Source of the DNA: a virus
DNA length: 33,795 nt
Strand: one strand, 5' to 3'
Virus record (IMG/VR): IMGVR_UViG_3300042310_000426
Span: 1 to 33,795 of that record
Part shown: piece by piece, positions 15,894 through 22,657 of the stretch
Numbering within the stretch: position 1 is the stretch's first letter
Layout of the letters: each line of letters opens with the position of its first letter
The notes under the pieces: generated by a model
Database searches by the model: none
The model's input: the letters and a program-made list of their open reading frames with translations, nothing else
Told to the model about the DNA's origin: nothing
Translations under genes and position numbers: made by a program

Positions 15894-16138
15894 TGACGGA
15901 CGTCGTGCAGATCGTGGTCGGTCTCGCTGTAGGCTGGCGCGCCCTGGTGGTGATTAACGACATGACGCAGGCGACGCCGCACTGCATGCGCTGCCTGCAC
16001 GTCGCGCTCGGGACGATGGGCGCGTGGATCGCCCTGGCCCCGTTTTTCCCTGATCAACCGGGCGACACGCCGAAGCTGGTCGCGCTGGCGATCTACCTGA
16101 TGATCGAGCTGCTCAACCGCCGGGGAATCACCGCATGA
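15893..16138 (+). CDS. Second small membrane protein of the lysis block (holin or antiholin)
   Basis: The product is 81 residues, starting at ATG 15893, which overlaps the preceding stop as TGATG; a GTG three bases earlier is less likely. Two to three hydrophobic stretches are visible: 'VVQIVVGLAVGWRALVVI', 'HVALGTMGAWIALAPFF' and 'LVALAIYLMIELL'. The C-terminus is short and basic (NRRGITA). Two cysteines lie in the first loop ('HCMRC'). Context, directly before the endolysin with an ATGA overlap, points to a holin or regulator of holin. No specific family is recognised. Confidence 0.72.
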   Translation: MTDVVQIVVGLAVGWRALVVINDMTQATPHCMRCLHVALGTMGAWIALAPFFPDQPGDTPKLVALAIYLMIELLNRRGITA

Positions 16139-16593
16139 ACCTGTCGCCGAATTTCACTTTGCGCGAGTTCACCGACTCCGCCACGGCGATCGCCCGTGGC
16201 ATCGAGAACGTTCCGCCGCCAGAAGTGATGCCTGCACTGCGCGCAACCGCAGCGGGCCTCGAGGAGGTTCGCGCGCTGCTGTCGAACATTGTCGGCCACG
16301 CGGTGCCAGTGATCGTAACCAGCGGCTACCGATCGTTGCGCCTCAACCGCATGATCGGCAGCCGGGACACCAGCCAGCACGTGCTGGGCGAAGCGGCAGA
16401 CTTCCGGGCGCCGCAGTTCGGCACGCCGGCGCAGATCGTCGCAACGATAGCGCGCTCGTCGATCGCATTCGACCAGGTGATCAGCGAGTCGACTATGTCG
16501 GGCGCGAAGTGGGTGCACATCTCGTTCGGGCCGCGCAACCGCCGCGCTGTGCTGGAGATCGACGCGAACGGAACGCGGAGGTTCGGAGGATGA
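16135..16593 (+). CDS. Endolysin, peptidase M15 family (D,D/L,D-peptidase type)
   Basis: The product is 152 residues. The zinc-site motif 'SQHVLGEAADF' (S-x-H-x-x-G-x-A-x-D) and the C-terminal His in 'WVHISFG' are those of Peptidase_M15_3, with 'VIVTSGYRSLRLN' upstream. The N-terminal 'NLSPNFTLREFTDSATAIARGI' is a common start of this group. The enzyme cuts peptide bonds in peptidoglycan from the periplasmic side. No signal peptide is seen, so release through the holin is expected. It overlaps both neighbours by 4 bases. Confidence 0.94.
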   Translation: MNLSPNFTLREFTDSATAIARGIENVPPPEVMPALRATAAGLEEVRALLSNIVGHAVPVIVTSGYRSLRLNRMIGSRDTSQHVLGEAADFRAPQFGTPAQIVATIARSSIAFDQVISESTMSGAKWVHISFGPRNRRAVLEIDANGTRRFGG

Positions 16594-16952
16594 TCGCGGC
16601 CTGGCTGGCGGCCACCCCGGCGCGGGCGATGATGCTGGCGCTGGTGCTCGCCCTGCTGGCCGGGCTCGGCATCAGCCGCCTGCAGCTCGCTCACGCGCGC
16701 GCCCAGTTGGTCGCGGCGGTGGCCGAGCGAGACCAAGTGCAGGCCGCGGCGCTGGCCTGCTCGGCAGGCGTGGCAGACATGGAGCGGGCGGCCGCGCAGG
16801 CAGCTCAGAACGCGCGCAGGGCGATCGAGGCGGCTCGTGCAGCTTCAGCTACGCGCCAGCCCCAGATCGAGGCGCTGGCGACGGCTGAGCAAGCCGGCGG
16901 GGTGTTGACGTGCAGCGATGCGGTCGAGCGGGTGCGCGATGCGCTCCAGTAG
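16590..16952 (+). CDS. Rz: Rz-like inner-membrane spanin
   Basis: The product is 120 residues, starting at ATG 16590 right after 'ttcggagg'. An N-terminal membrane anchor ('MMLALVLALLAGLGI', about 14-28) is followed by a long Ala/Arg/Gln/Glu coiled-coil region ('LQLAHARAQLVAAVAERDQVQ', 'AAAQAAQNARRAIEAARAA'). This is the layout of i-spanins, which join the outer-membrane partner and fuse the two membranes in the last step of lysis. The next gene starts inside its 3' end in another frame and encodes a lipoprotein, as for Rz/Rz1. Confidence 0.85.
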   Translation: MIAAWLAATPARAMMLALVLALLAGLGISRLQLAHARAQLVAAVAERDQVQAAALACSAGVADMERAAAQAAQNARRAIEAARAASATRQPQIEALATAEQAGGVLTCSDAVERVRDALQ

Positions 16953-17181
16953 CCTGCTGGCAGTGCTGTTGCTGGCTGGCTGCGGCACGACGACGCAGGT
17001 CGTGCGGGTGCCCGTCCCTGCGCCGTGCGTCGTCGAGCTCCCGGCTGCCCCGCAGATCTCGACCGACCTGGAGCTCCGGGCGATGTCGGACTACCGGCTG
17101 GTGCTCACGATTGCCCGGGAGCGGCTGCAGTTGCTAGGGTACTCGGGAGAGCTTCGAGCAGCCGCGGAGGGGTGCCGGTAG
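16939..17181 (+). CDS. Rz1: Rz1-like outer-membrane spanin lipoprotein
   Basis: The product is 80 residues from ATG 16939, overlapping the Rz-like gene by 14 bases. It has a clear lipoprotein signal, 'MRSSSLLAVLLLAGC', with Cys15 as the lipidated residue. The mature part is short, with 'VRVPVPAPCVVELPAAP' (Pro-rich, as in Rz1) then 'LRAMSDYRLVLTIARERLQLLGY', and a second Cys near the end. It is the last gene of the late operon. It is longer than lambda Rz1 because its coding region extends past the Rz gene. Confidence 0.85.
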   Translation: MRSSSLLAVLLLAGCGTTTQVVRVPVPAPCVVELPAAPQISTDLELRAMSDYRLVLTIARERLQLLGYSGELRAAAEGCR

Positions 17182-17393
17182 CTGTCTAATACTCAACTCG
17201 CCGCAACGGCTGGCTGCGGCTTCCAGCGGTGCGCATGAGGCCGGAAGTATTGGACACAGGTGATTGCATTGCCCTTGCGCGTCAGTGCGTTACGGACAGT
17301 TGCTGTACGTAGTGCTGCATCATCGGCGTGTGGCCTAACCTACTGATTTTGCGCTCGCTTTTGTCCAACGTCTAAAGTCTGTCCAATACTCGG
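17182..17393. other. Probable attP region with repeated integrase arm-type sites
   Basis: The 158-base gap between convergent Rz1 and integrase genes, plus the 3' end of the integrase gene, holds four related sites: TGTCTAATACTC at 17183-17194 (+), the reverse complement of TGTCCAATACT at 17246-17256, TGTCCAACGTCT at 17362-17373 (+) and TGTCCAATACT at 17380-17390 (+). Clustered, mixed-orientation short repeats next to a tyrosine recombinase gene are typical of attP arm sites. I cannot locate the crossover core from this sequence alone. I see no other gene and no clear T-tailed terminator in the gap. Confidence 0.65.
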
Positions 17394-18338
17394 CCCGTCA
17401 ACGACAGGCACGGTGCGGTCGCGTAGGTAGCGGGTCGTCTGCGCCTGGCTCGTGTGCCCAAGCAGGTCCTGCGGGTTCAGGCCCTGCGCATCGGCCATCG
17501 TCGCGGACATCGCCCGCAGGTCGTGCAGCCTCGCGTCCTCGACTTTGGCGCGTGTGCAGGCCAGCGCGAACTGGTCCCGCACGGTGCGGTAGTCCGGCGC
17601 CTTCCCGGTGCGTCCGTGCAGCAGCGTGAAAGCCCGCACGTTGCCGTGCAGTGTCTTCGCGCGCTCGACAGCCGCCCGCAGCTCCGGCGTCCAGCGCACC
17701 ACCAGCTGCGCGCCGGTCTTCTGCTGCCGGAAGTAAATCCCATCCTCCCGAAGCGCGTCCCTGCGCAACGCGAGCACGTCACCGACCCGCTGCCCGGTCA
17801 AGGCCAGCAGGTCGAGCAGGCACTGCAGGCGCGGTCCGGCCTGCGCCCTGATTGCCTCGAACTCGGCCAGCGTAAGCAGGCGCCCGCGCTTGGCCTCACG
17901 GTACGGCTTGATGCCGATCGCCGGGTTCGACGCCACCAGCTGGCGCTCGACCGCGTACGTGAACACCTGGCGCAGCACCGACAGGCACCGGTTTGCCATG
18001 TTGGGCGTCTCGGCCAGCGCCTGGCGGAACTGCGCGATATGCCGCTGCTCGACCTGCTCAGGCGAGAACTCAGCGAACGTTTCGGCCAGCATGCGGCCGG
18101 CAAGGGCGTACTGCTTCCGGGTGCTCACCGCCAGATCGGGCAGGGCAGCGATCGCCTCAGTGATCAGGCCCGGCATGCTGCCGGTTGCCGGTGGCGCTAT
18201 CCGGCGGGCGTACTCGGCCAGCATCGTGGCCATGTCGGAGCCGAGGCGCGTCCACTTACCGCGCTTGACCAGCCAGAACGCGCCGTGCCGCAGGTAGACG
18301 CAGGGCGGGAGATGTCGGTCTCGGGTTCGGGGTCGCAT
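17340..18338 (-). CDS. int: Tyrosine recombinase (phage integrase)
   Basis: The product is 332 residues from ATG at 18338. The N-terminal 'LPPCVYLRHGAFWLVKRGKWTRLG' is an arm-binding-type domain, the core-binding domain follows (about 55-150), and the catalytic domain has Arg184 ('TGQRVGDVL'), Lys207 ('RQQKTGA'), His272 and Arg275 ('LHDLRAMSAT'), His295 ('LLGHTS') and the nucleophile Tyr304 ('TTRYLRDR'). It integrates the circular genome at a host attachment site. It is the last gene of the leftward early operon and overlaps the excisionase-like gene by 83 bases; the longer upstream frame has an N-terminus unlike integrases. The likely attP overlaps its 3' end. Confidence 0.96.
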   Translation of the reverse strand: MRPRTRDRHLPPCVYLRHGAFWLVKRGKWTRLGSDMATMLAEYARRIAPPATGSMPGLITEAIAALPDLAVSTRKQYALAGRMLAETFAEFSPEQVEQRHIAQFRQALAETPNMANRCLSVLRQVFTYAVERQLVASNPAIGIKPYREAKRGRLLTLAEFEAIRAQAGPRLQCLLDLLALTGQRVGDVLALRRDALREDGIYFRQQKTGAQLVVRWTPELRAAVERAKTLHGNVRAFTLLHGRTGKAPDYRTVRDQFALACTRAKVEDARLHDLRAMSATMADAQGLNPQDLLGHTSQAQTTRYLRDRTVPVVDGPSIGQTLDVGQKRAQNQ

Positions 18339-18480
18339 GGAGATCAGCTCGAAAGACCAGGACGGTGCCGTCCGGGCGCAGGCGGTAGGGTATGCCAAGT
18401 GCGGCGAGCGTGCGGGCCTGTGCGGTCGAGCGCACTCGGCCGGTCACCTCGAGCAGCTCGTCGGGGGTGAGCGTCAGCAT
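18256..18480 (-). CDS. DUF4224-type protein, probable excisionase
   Basis: The product is 74 residues. 'LTPDELLEVTGRVRSTAQARTLAALGIPYRLRPDGTVLVFRADL' fits DUF4224 (pattern LTxxELxxLTGxxRxxxQxxxLxxxGIPFxxxxDGxxxVxR), a family found next to phage integrases. The fold resembles winged-helix directionality factors, so a role in excision is the best inference. It overlaps the upstream gene by 7 bases and the integrase by 83. The C-terminal third (NPRPTSPALRLPAARR) is basic and lies in the overlap. Confidence 0.85.
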   Translation of the reverse strand: MLTLTPDELLEVTGRVRSTAQARTLAALGIPYRLRPDGTVLVFRADLHATPNPRPTSPALRLPAARRVLAGQAR

Positions 18481-18677
18481 GACGCGACCGTGATCGCGAG
18501 AAACGAGACCAGGCAGGCAGCGATCAGAATCGTCGCGGCGCGATCGGCCCACGGGCCGAGGCGCCGGCAGGTCACCGCGCCGAGCCAGACGGTCTGCGCA
18601 ATGCACCAGACGATGAGCAGCCCGGTAAAAAGGCACCACCAGGCGAAGGTCTCCAAGTGCCACGATAGGCGGCTCAC
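18474..18677 (-). CDS. Small two-helix membrane protein
   Basis: The product is 67 residues, starting at GTG 18677 inside a GTGA overlap with the upstream gene. It has two hydrophobic segments: 'FAWWCLFTGLLIVWCIAQTVWL' and 'AATILIAACLVSFLAITVA'. Between them lies a basic loop 'CRRLGPWADR'. No family is recognised. Small membrane proteins in early phage operons are sometimes superinfection-exclusion factors, but nothing specific supports that here. Translational coupling to both neighbours argues that it is real. Confidence 0.75.
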   Translation of the reverse strand: MSRLSWHLETFAWWCLFTGLLIVWCIAQTVWLGAVTCRRLGPWADRAATILIAACLVSFLAITVASC

Positions 18678-18976
18678 GGGATCTCTCTCGCACTCGACGC
18701 TGTCCGCGTGAGGTGGGCGCGGGCCAGTGCGTCCAGTTTTGTCTCTGCGGCGTTGGCCCGTTCCGTCGCCAGGTCGAGGCCTCTAAGCCGCGCATCACTT
18801 TCGCGCATGAGGTGAGAGAGGTGCGAAATGCGCACGTTCTGATCGGCCAGCTGGATCTGCATCAAATTCATCCGGGTTCGCTGCTGGGCCAGCTCGTAAC
18901 GAAGTTGCGCCAAGTCGGGAGCGAGCGCCTCGTGCACCCGGCCGCGCAGCTCGATAATCCACGCGCGCAGGGTCAT
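18674..18976 (-). CDS. Small coiled-coil protein of unknown function
   Basis: The product is 100 residues from ATG 18976, overlapping the upstream stop by 4 bases; an upstream extension would run far into the previous gene. Predicted almost wholly helical: 'LRAWIIELRGRVHEALAPDLAQLRYELAQQRTRM', 'LMQIQLADQNVRISHLSHLMRES', 'LDLATERANAAETKLDALARAHL', with heptad-like spacing. No enzyme motif is visible. It may form oligomers or bind another product of the operon. Confidence 0.75.
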   Translation of the reverse strand: MTLRAWIIELRGRVHEALAPDLAQLRYELAQQRTRMNLMQIQLADQNVRISHLSHLMRESDARLRGLDLATERANAAETKLDALARAHLTRTASSAREIP

Positions 18977-19251
18977 GATGTCCGCTCCGGCACGCCCCAC
19001 GTGACCGATACCAGGCCAACATCGTTGCGCACGATCTCCGCCCGAACCAGCGGAAGCTGCCACCCGGCTTTCTGCGGCCAGCCAGCGCCGCGCACGCGAA
19101 GCAGCAGCACTCCGGGCCGATCAAACGGCGTCCATGCCGCGTCAACGTGCGAGCCGGCGGGCAGTTGAAGCAGGGTGGTCAACGTCTCATGAGTAGCTTC
19201 GAAAATGGCTCCGAGACCGATGTCGTCGGAGTGTTGCGTGCTGTGGGTCAT
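18973..19251 (-). CDS. Small protein of unknown function
   Basis: The product is 92 residues from ATG 19251 (ATGA overlap with the upstream gene). It has a helical first half ('LGAIFEATHETLTTLLQLPAG') and a beta-rich second half with several Trp ('AAWTPFDRPGVLLLRVRGAGW', 'GWQLPLVRAEIVRNDVGLVSVTWG'). I do not recognise the family. The overlap with both neighbours and a start in register with the operon support it as a true gene. Confidence 0.75.
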   Translation of the reverse strand: MTHSTQHSDDIGLGAIFEATHETLTTLLQLPAGSHVDAAWTPFDRPGVLLLRVRGAGWPQKAGWQLPLVRAEIVRNDVGLVSVTWGVPERTS

Positions 19252-19403
19252 CGCCGCACCTCATCATCTTCGTCCTGGTCATACGGCGCCTGCGCCATCC
19301 GTTCCAGCGCCTCGAGGTCTTCCGACATCGCGGCCATCAGGTGCAGCAGGCATCCCACCGCCAGTAGAGCCACGCTGCCGTACAGCAGCCAGTCAGTCCA
19401 CAT
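19248..19403 (-). CDS. Small single-pass membrane protein with acidic tail
   Basis: The product is 51 residues from ATG 19403. A GGAGG Shine-Dalgarno lies 5 bases upstream on the minus strand. It has one hydrophobic helix, 'WLLYGSVALLAVGCLLHLMAAM', then a helical stretch and an acidic end 'YDQDEDDEVRR'. It overlaps the upstream gene by 11 bases and the downstream one by 4 (ATGA). No family is recognised. Confidence 0.75.
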   Translation of the reverse strand: MWTDWLLYGSVALLAVGCLLHLMAAMSEDLEALERMAQAPYDQDEDDEVRR

Positions 19404-19605
19404 CGCGACCTCCCCGTTTCCGAGCTGCCTCCAGGCGCTCGAAGTCGTCCAAGCAGTCCCTGTCGCAGAACTTCCGCCCCTCGGGCACGTCCTCGTCGCA
19501 GCTGTAGCAGCGGCCGGTCGCCGTAAGGGTCGTGTGCCGCTGCAGGAGCGCGAGCGCGAGATCTCGCGCCTCTATGAACTGCGCCTGATCCGCTTCATCG
19601 GCCAT
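19393..19605 (-). CDS. Small zinc-ribbon protein
   Basis: The product is 70 residues. The centre holds 'CYSCDEDVPEGRKFCDRDCLDDFE', a C-x2-C...C-x3-C treble-clef-like ribbon resembling DUF2116-type or TraR/DksA-like small zinc proteins. The N-terminal 'MADEADQAQFIEARDLALALLQRH' is a helix, as in phage TraR-like proteins, but the DksA acidic tip is not obvious, so I do not call it a polymerase regulator. It overlaps the ParB-like gene by 11 bases and the next gene by 11. Confidence 0.8.
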   Translation of the reverse strand: MADEADQAQFIEARDLALALLQRHTTLTATGRCYSCDEDVPEGRKFCDRDCLDDFERLEAARKRGGRDVD

Positions 19606-21412
19606 GCGTCACCTCGGCGCCCTCGTCCACGCCGGCGGAGCCGGCCTGTTTCGCTTTGTGTTCGGCAATGAGTTGCTTGCCTTTGGCAATCCGTGGGTCT
19701 TCAACGTCGTCACCGGCTTGTTCCTGGGTTTCTTCCGGGACGACCTTCGGCGCTTTCGCCTTCCGCGCCCTTTTCGGCTTCGCCGGCGCAGCCGGCTCCG
19801 CGATCTGATCCGCCGCCTGCGCAGCCTCAGAGGGGTCGGGGACCGGTTCGGCTGCTGGAGCAGCGAGGATCCGCGCGCGCATCCCAGGCGCGTCAATGCC
19901 TGCCTGAGCGCACGCGACGTCGAAATCCGGCGACCGAAACACGTACTGCTGGGCGTCGTCGTCGCTGTCCTCCTGGTCATGCTCGCCGGTCGCCTTGTCG
20001 ATCAGCGCCGCCGCTGCGATCAGCCGCCGGAGCATCCTCGGGTCCTGTACGGCCTCGACCATCTCCCGGGCGCCGGTCTGCCAGCCGGTCGCGTACTCCA
20101 CGACTTCGGGCAGGCAGGCCATGTGTGCGATCACCATCTGCTCGCGGGCATGGACTACCAGCATTTTCTCGGCGACTGCAGCCCACACGGCCGGGCTGTC
20201 GATGAGCTTGTCGATCCATGCAGCCGCGATCGAGCGATTCGCGCGCTCGTATGCGTCGAACTGGGTGTCGAAGGGCGTATCGGCTTCGTCATCGTCCCGG
20301 TCGAGCGGATCCACCGCCGGCACGCCTGCGGCCCGCAGCGCCTCCTTGAGCTGCTCGCCGCGCGCCACGATCAGGTTCTTCCCGTTGACCTTGTCGACGA
20401 TGACCTCGCGCTCGACCTCGATGCCGGCCGACTTGGCCAGCTGCGCCCAGGTCCGATCGCCACCAGGGGCTTTCGCGCTCAGCTCCACGAAGTCGCTGTT
20501 GTAGACCAGACCGCTGTAGCCGAGGTTGCGTTGCGCAACCGTCTCGGCGACCACCTTGCCCTTCTTCTCGGCCTGCTCCAGTAGCCGGGCCAGCTGCGCC
20601 TCGCGCTTGACGCTGTAGCAGGTCGGGTTCATGCACATGCGCTCATCCTCGACATCGGCGTACAGCTCGCGGTTGTTTCCCGATCGCGTGGGGCACGCCT
20701 CGCACGAGCCGACATCGGCGACCAGGCGCTCGTCGTCGAGCTTCCAGATGGCTTTCCGCAGGTCCGTCGTGAATGATTGCCGCAGCACACGCTGCGCGTC
20801 CCGAAACGACATCGACTCGCTGTCGGCGTCGCGCTGGTACGTCTGCTCGGTCAATCTGTCGACCGCCTTCGCCTGCAGGTCCTCGCCGGGAATCCGCGCC
20901 ACAAGCAGCGCGATCGACTCGGTGATATGCCCTGCGGCCAGCGCATCGCGGCCGGCCTGGTGCAGCGCCAGCAGCTTGAGCTTCGCGTACACGTAGGCTC
21001 GCGACTTGCCCACGCGGCCGGCAATCTGCTCGGCCGAGTGGCCAAACTCGCTCTGCAGGCGCTCATACCCGCGCGCCTCCTCCATGGGCGAGAGGTCCTT
21101 CCGCTGCAGGTTCTCGACAATCTGGATCTCGGCGACCTGTTCGTCGTTGACCTCGCACAGGCGGCAGGGCACCTGCTCGAGGCCAGCCTCGGCTGCGGCC
21201 ACCAGGCGGCGGTGGCCGCTGATCACTTCGTACTCGCCCGCCGTGCGCGCCGGGCGGATCAGGATCGGCTGCAGCACGCCCATTCGGGCGATGGACGTGG
21301 CCAGCTCGCTCACGTCGCCGATCGCATCGCGTGGGTTCGTGGGGCTGGGGTGCAGCGCGTCGATCGGAAAATAGTCCACCAGGCTCTGCTGCAGGGGTTC
21401 GGGGGCGTTCAT
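19595..21412 (-). CDS. ParB-like protein with internal Cys4 motif
   Basis: The product is 605 residues. The ParB/Spo0J N-terminal domain is clear: 'YFPIDALHPSPTNPR', 'LATSIARMGVLQPILIRP', the phosphate-binding box 'GHRRLVAA' (66-73), and 'ENLQRKDLSPMEEARGYERL' (100-119). A KorB-type HTH follows ('HSAEQIAGRVGKSRAYVYAKLKLL'). A Cys4 module then appears (Cys237, 240, 260, 265), as in long ParB homologues of mobile elements, and the C-terminus is Lys/Ala/Pro-rich. ParB domains bind DNA, and many bind CTP; some phage versions are nucleases. No ParA is encoded, so plasmid-style partition is unlikely. It is the largest gene of the leftward early operon, and a regulatory or DNA-replication-linked role is possible. 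Confidence 0.92.
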   Translation of the reverse strand: MNAPEPLQQSLVDYFPIDALHPSPTNPRDAIGDVSELATSIARMGVLQPILIRPARTAGEYEVISGHRRLVAAAEAGLEQVPCRLCEVNDEQVAEIQIVENLQRKDLSPMEEARGYERLQSEFGHSAEQIAGRVGKSRAYVYAKLKLLALHQAGRDALAAGHITESIALLVARIPGEDLQAKAVDRLTEQTYQRDADSESMSFRDAQRVLRQSFTTDLRKAIWKLDDERLVADVGSCEACPTRSGNNRELYADVEDERMCMNPTCYSVKREAQLARLLEQAEKKGKVVAETVAQRNLGYSGLVYNSDFVELSAKAPGGDRTWAQLAKSAGIEVEREVIVDKVNGKNLIVARGEQLKEALRAAGVPAVDPLDRDDDEADTPFDTQFDAYERANRSIAAAWIDKLIDSPAVWAAVAEKMLVVHAREQMVIAHMACLPEVVEYATGWQTGAREMVEAVQDPRMLRRLIAAAALIDKATGEHDQEDSDDDAQQYVFRSPDFDVACAQAGIDAPGMRARILAAPAAEPVPDPSEAAQAADQIAEPAAPAKPKRARKAKAPKVVPEETQEQAGDDVEDPRIAKGKQLIAEHKAKQAGSAGVDEGAEVTHGR

Positions 21413-21885
21413 TCGCGTGCTCCATCGTTGGTCTGGGCAGCACTGCGCTGCCGGTTGACGCGGCGGTTGCGCAGCCGCCGCTGCTCGGGTGTCATGGCCG
21501 CATACCGGGCGCGCATCGCGGCCTTGCGGGCTTCGGCGTGGAGCAGGTATCCCTCGGCATTGCGCTGCCGGTACTTCTCCGGGTCGGCCTCCCGCTGCCG
21601 GCGCATCCGCTCACGCGCGGCTGCGCGCGCCTTGTCTTGATTCCGCGCGTGCCAGTCTCGTTGGTACTTGGCTTTCTTCTCGCGCCGAAGCTTCTCGGCA
21701 GCGGTTCGGTCGGTCGGTGGCTTCGGGCCGCGGCGCGCCTTGATTGCCGCGCGTGCCTTCTCCAGCGCTTCGACCTGCTGGCGATACATCGCTTCTTCAC
21801 TGGTCTCGACGTCGACCAGCGTCACGCGCCGAGCGCGCGCCGGTATGCGCACCTTCGGCGGGGCGAAAAGGTCCATCAGGCTCAT
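21409..21885 (-). CDS. Basic helical protein of unknown function
   Basis: The product is 158 residues from ATG 21885 (TGATG overlap upstream; ATGA overlap with the ParB-like gene). It is extremely rich in Arg, Lys and Ala: 'EALEKARAAIKARRGPKPPTD', 'KLRREKKAKYQRDWHARN', 'RERMRRQREADPEKYRQRN', 'MTPEQRRLRNRRVNRQRSA'. The repeating R-x3-Y-R-D-W/N pattern is like proteins seen beside HNH nucleases, but no catalytic His/Asn set is present. It probably binds nucleic acid. Earlier starts in the same frame overlap the upstream gene deeply and lack a Shine-Dalgarno. Confidence 0.8.
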   Translation of the reverse strand: MSLMDLFAPPKVRIPARARRVTLVDVETSEEAMYRQQVEALEKARAAIKARRGPKPPTDRTAAEKLRREKKAKYQRDWHARNQDKARAAARERMRRQREADPEKYRQRNAEGYLLHAEARKAAMRARYAAMTPEQRRLRNRRVNRQRSAAQTNDGARE

Positions 21886-22073
21886 CAATGCCTCCGCGCC
21901 GCGCGCCGCGCCATGTCCCGCGCGCAGCAGCGCAGCAGGGCTGGCATCCAGAGCGTCTGGATGCAGTCCTCGAAGGGGCGTTTGATGCGCAGGTGCGCAT
22001 GTGCTTCGCGCAGCTGCTGCTCGGTGAACTCGGGCTCGCGCAGGTCGAGCTTCAGCGTGTCGCCGCGGCGCAT
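21885..22073 (-). CDS. Small basic protein of unknown function
   Basis: The product is 62 residues. ATG 22073 is preceded on the minus strand by AGGAGG with a 7-base spacer, one of the best ribosome sites in the operon. The sequence is helical and basic: 'DTLKLDLREPEFTEQQLREAHAHLRIKRPFEDCIQ', then 'ALLRCCARDMARRAARRH'. Three Cys are clustered in the C-terminal half. No family is recognised. It overlaps the upstream gene by 22 bases. Confidence 0.78.
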   Translation of the reverse strand: MRRGDTLKLDLREPEFTEQQLREAHAHLRIKRPFEDCIQTLWMPALLRCCARDMARRAARRH

Positions 22074-22252
22074 TCTCGGGCCTCCTCAAGCTGGTCTCGG
22101 TAGTCGATCGCGGCGATCAGCAGGAGGAACGCCGCGCACACGGCGATCGCAGCTGCCCACGTCAACGGGTCGCGCAGTTCAGACGTATGCACGGGCGCGT
22201 CGAGGTTCGCGCGCAGGCCGCGCTGCAGGTGGTATCGCTGGCGAAGGTTCAT
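22052..22252 (-). CDS. Small single-pass membrane protein
   Basis: The product is 66 residues from ATG 22252 (TGATG overlap). A basic N-terminus 'MNLRQRYHLQRGLRANLDAP' is followed by one clear membrane segment 'PLTWAAAIAVCAAFLLLIAAI' and a charged end 'DYRDQLEEARECAAATR'. No family is recognised. The longer open frame reaching 22312 would overlap the upstream gene and is not supported. Confidence 0.78.
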   Translation of the reverse strand: MNLRQRYHLQRGLRANLDAPVHTSELRDPLTWAAAIAVCAAFLLLIAAIDYRDQLEEARECAAATR

Positions 22253-22425
22253 CAGCTCGCCCTCCGCGTCGGCGTACCTTTCTCGCGCACCAGCTCGATG
22301 AGCAGGTACCACCGCCGGCGGGGCGTGCGCCCCTGGATCGGCCGCGGCTGCAGCCCATGCGTGGCGTGCAGCTGGTGCAGGTCGCGGTTGGTCAGCTGCG
22401 GGTGCGCGTAGATGCGGGCGCTCAT
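22252..22425 (-). CDS. Small Arg-rich protein of unknown function
   Basis: The product is 57 residues from ATG 22425 (ATGA overlap with the upstream gene). 'AHPQLTNRDLHQLHATHG' looks like a short helix-turn-helix-like segment, followed by 'LQPRPIQGRTPRRRWYLLIELVREKGTPTRR'. The Arg-rich patch near the promoter-proximal end of the PL operon is where lambda encodes antiterminator N, but no nut-like site was identified, so that role is only a speculation. Confidence 0.75.
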   Translation of the reverse strand: MSARIYAHPQLTNRDLHQLHATHGLQPRPIQGRTPRRRWYLLIELVREKGTPTRRAS

Positions 22426-22577
22426 GAGGCTTGCCTGCGCATCAGGATGGGCAGGTTTTCCTCGGCCAGCAACGCGAGCATCGCGGCGGCGGTGTCGTGC
22501 GGGTGGGTGTCTACCTGGTGCGTCAGGTCAGCCGTCGAGCATGCCTGGCATTCAGACGGTGCGGCGGGGTCTTCCAT
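22422..22577 (-). CDS. First gene of the leftward operon, small unknown protein
   Basis: The product is 51 residues from ATG 22577. GGAGGA lies 6 bases upstream on the minus strand. It begins 'MEDPAAPSECQACSTADLTHQ' (C-x2-C) and ends in an amphipathic helix 'AAAMLALLAEENLPILMRR'. It is the first gene after the PL promoter (-10 at 22615-22620), with a leader of about 30 bases, and overlaps the next by 4 bases. No function can be assigned. Confidence 0.75.
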   Translation of the reverse strand: MEDPAAPSECQACSTADLTHQVDTHPHDTAAAMLALLAEENLPILMRRQAS

Positions 22578-22614
22578 CGCTTCCTCCGTAGCGCCGGGAT
22601 GGCGCGCGGAGAAG

Positions 22615-22644
22615 AGAATACGGAACGTATGCGCTACATGTCAA
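22615..22644 (-). promoter_or_regulatory. PL-like early leftward promoter
   Basis: On the minus strand: -35 TTGACA (perfect, 22639-22644), 18-base spacer, -10 TATTCT (22615-22620). It points into the 13-gene leftward operon. Operator 22618-22630 covers the -10 and operator 22643-22657 touches the -35, so repressor would block it. Confidence 0.82.
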
Positions 22645-22657
22645 TACGTTTCGTATT
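22618..22657. promoter_or_regulatory. OL-like operator pair
   Basis: Two palindromes share one code: ATACG-GAA-CGTAT (22618-22630) and AATACG-TTT-CGTATT (22643-22657). Their centres are 26 bases apart, nearly 2.5 helical turns. The same arms recur at 23054-23066 in the cI-cro gap, and I did not find them elsewhere in the window by eye. Confidence 0.85.

Noticed and set aside
17182-17339. tRNA or tRNA fragment in the putative attP
   Set aside because: I looked for a T-arm consensus and an acceptor end and saw none.
19604-20584. Plus-strand open frame opposite the ParB-like gene (326 codons)
   Set aside because: It is a shadow of a clear ParB-family gene, with Arg/His/Leu-rich low-meaning sequence.
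19595-21412. Plasmid-like partition system
   Set aside because: No ParA ATPase and no clear parS-type cluster were seen, and an integrase with attP-like sites is present, so a plasmid prophage is not supported.
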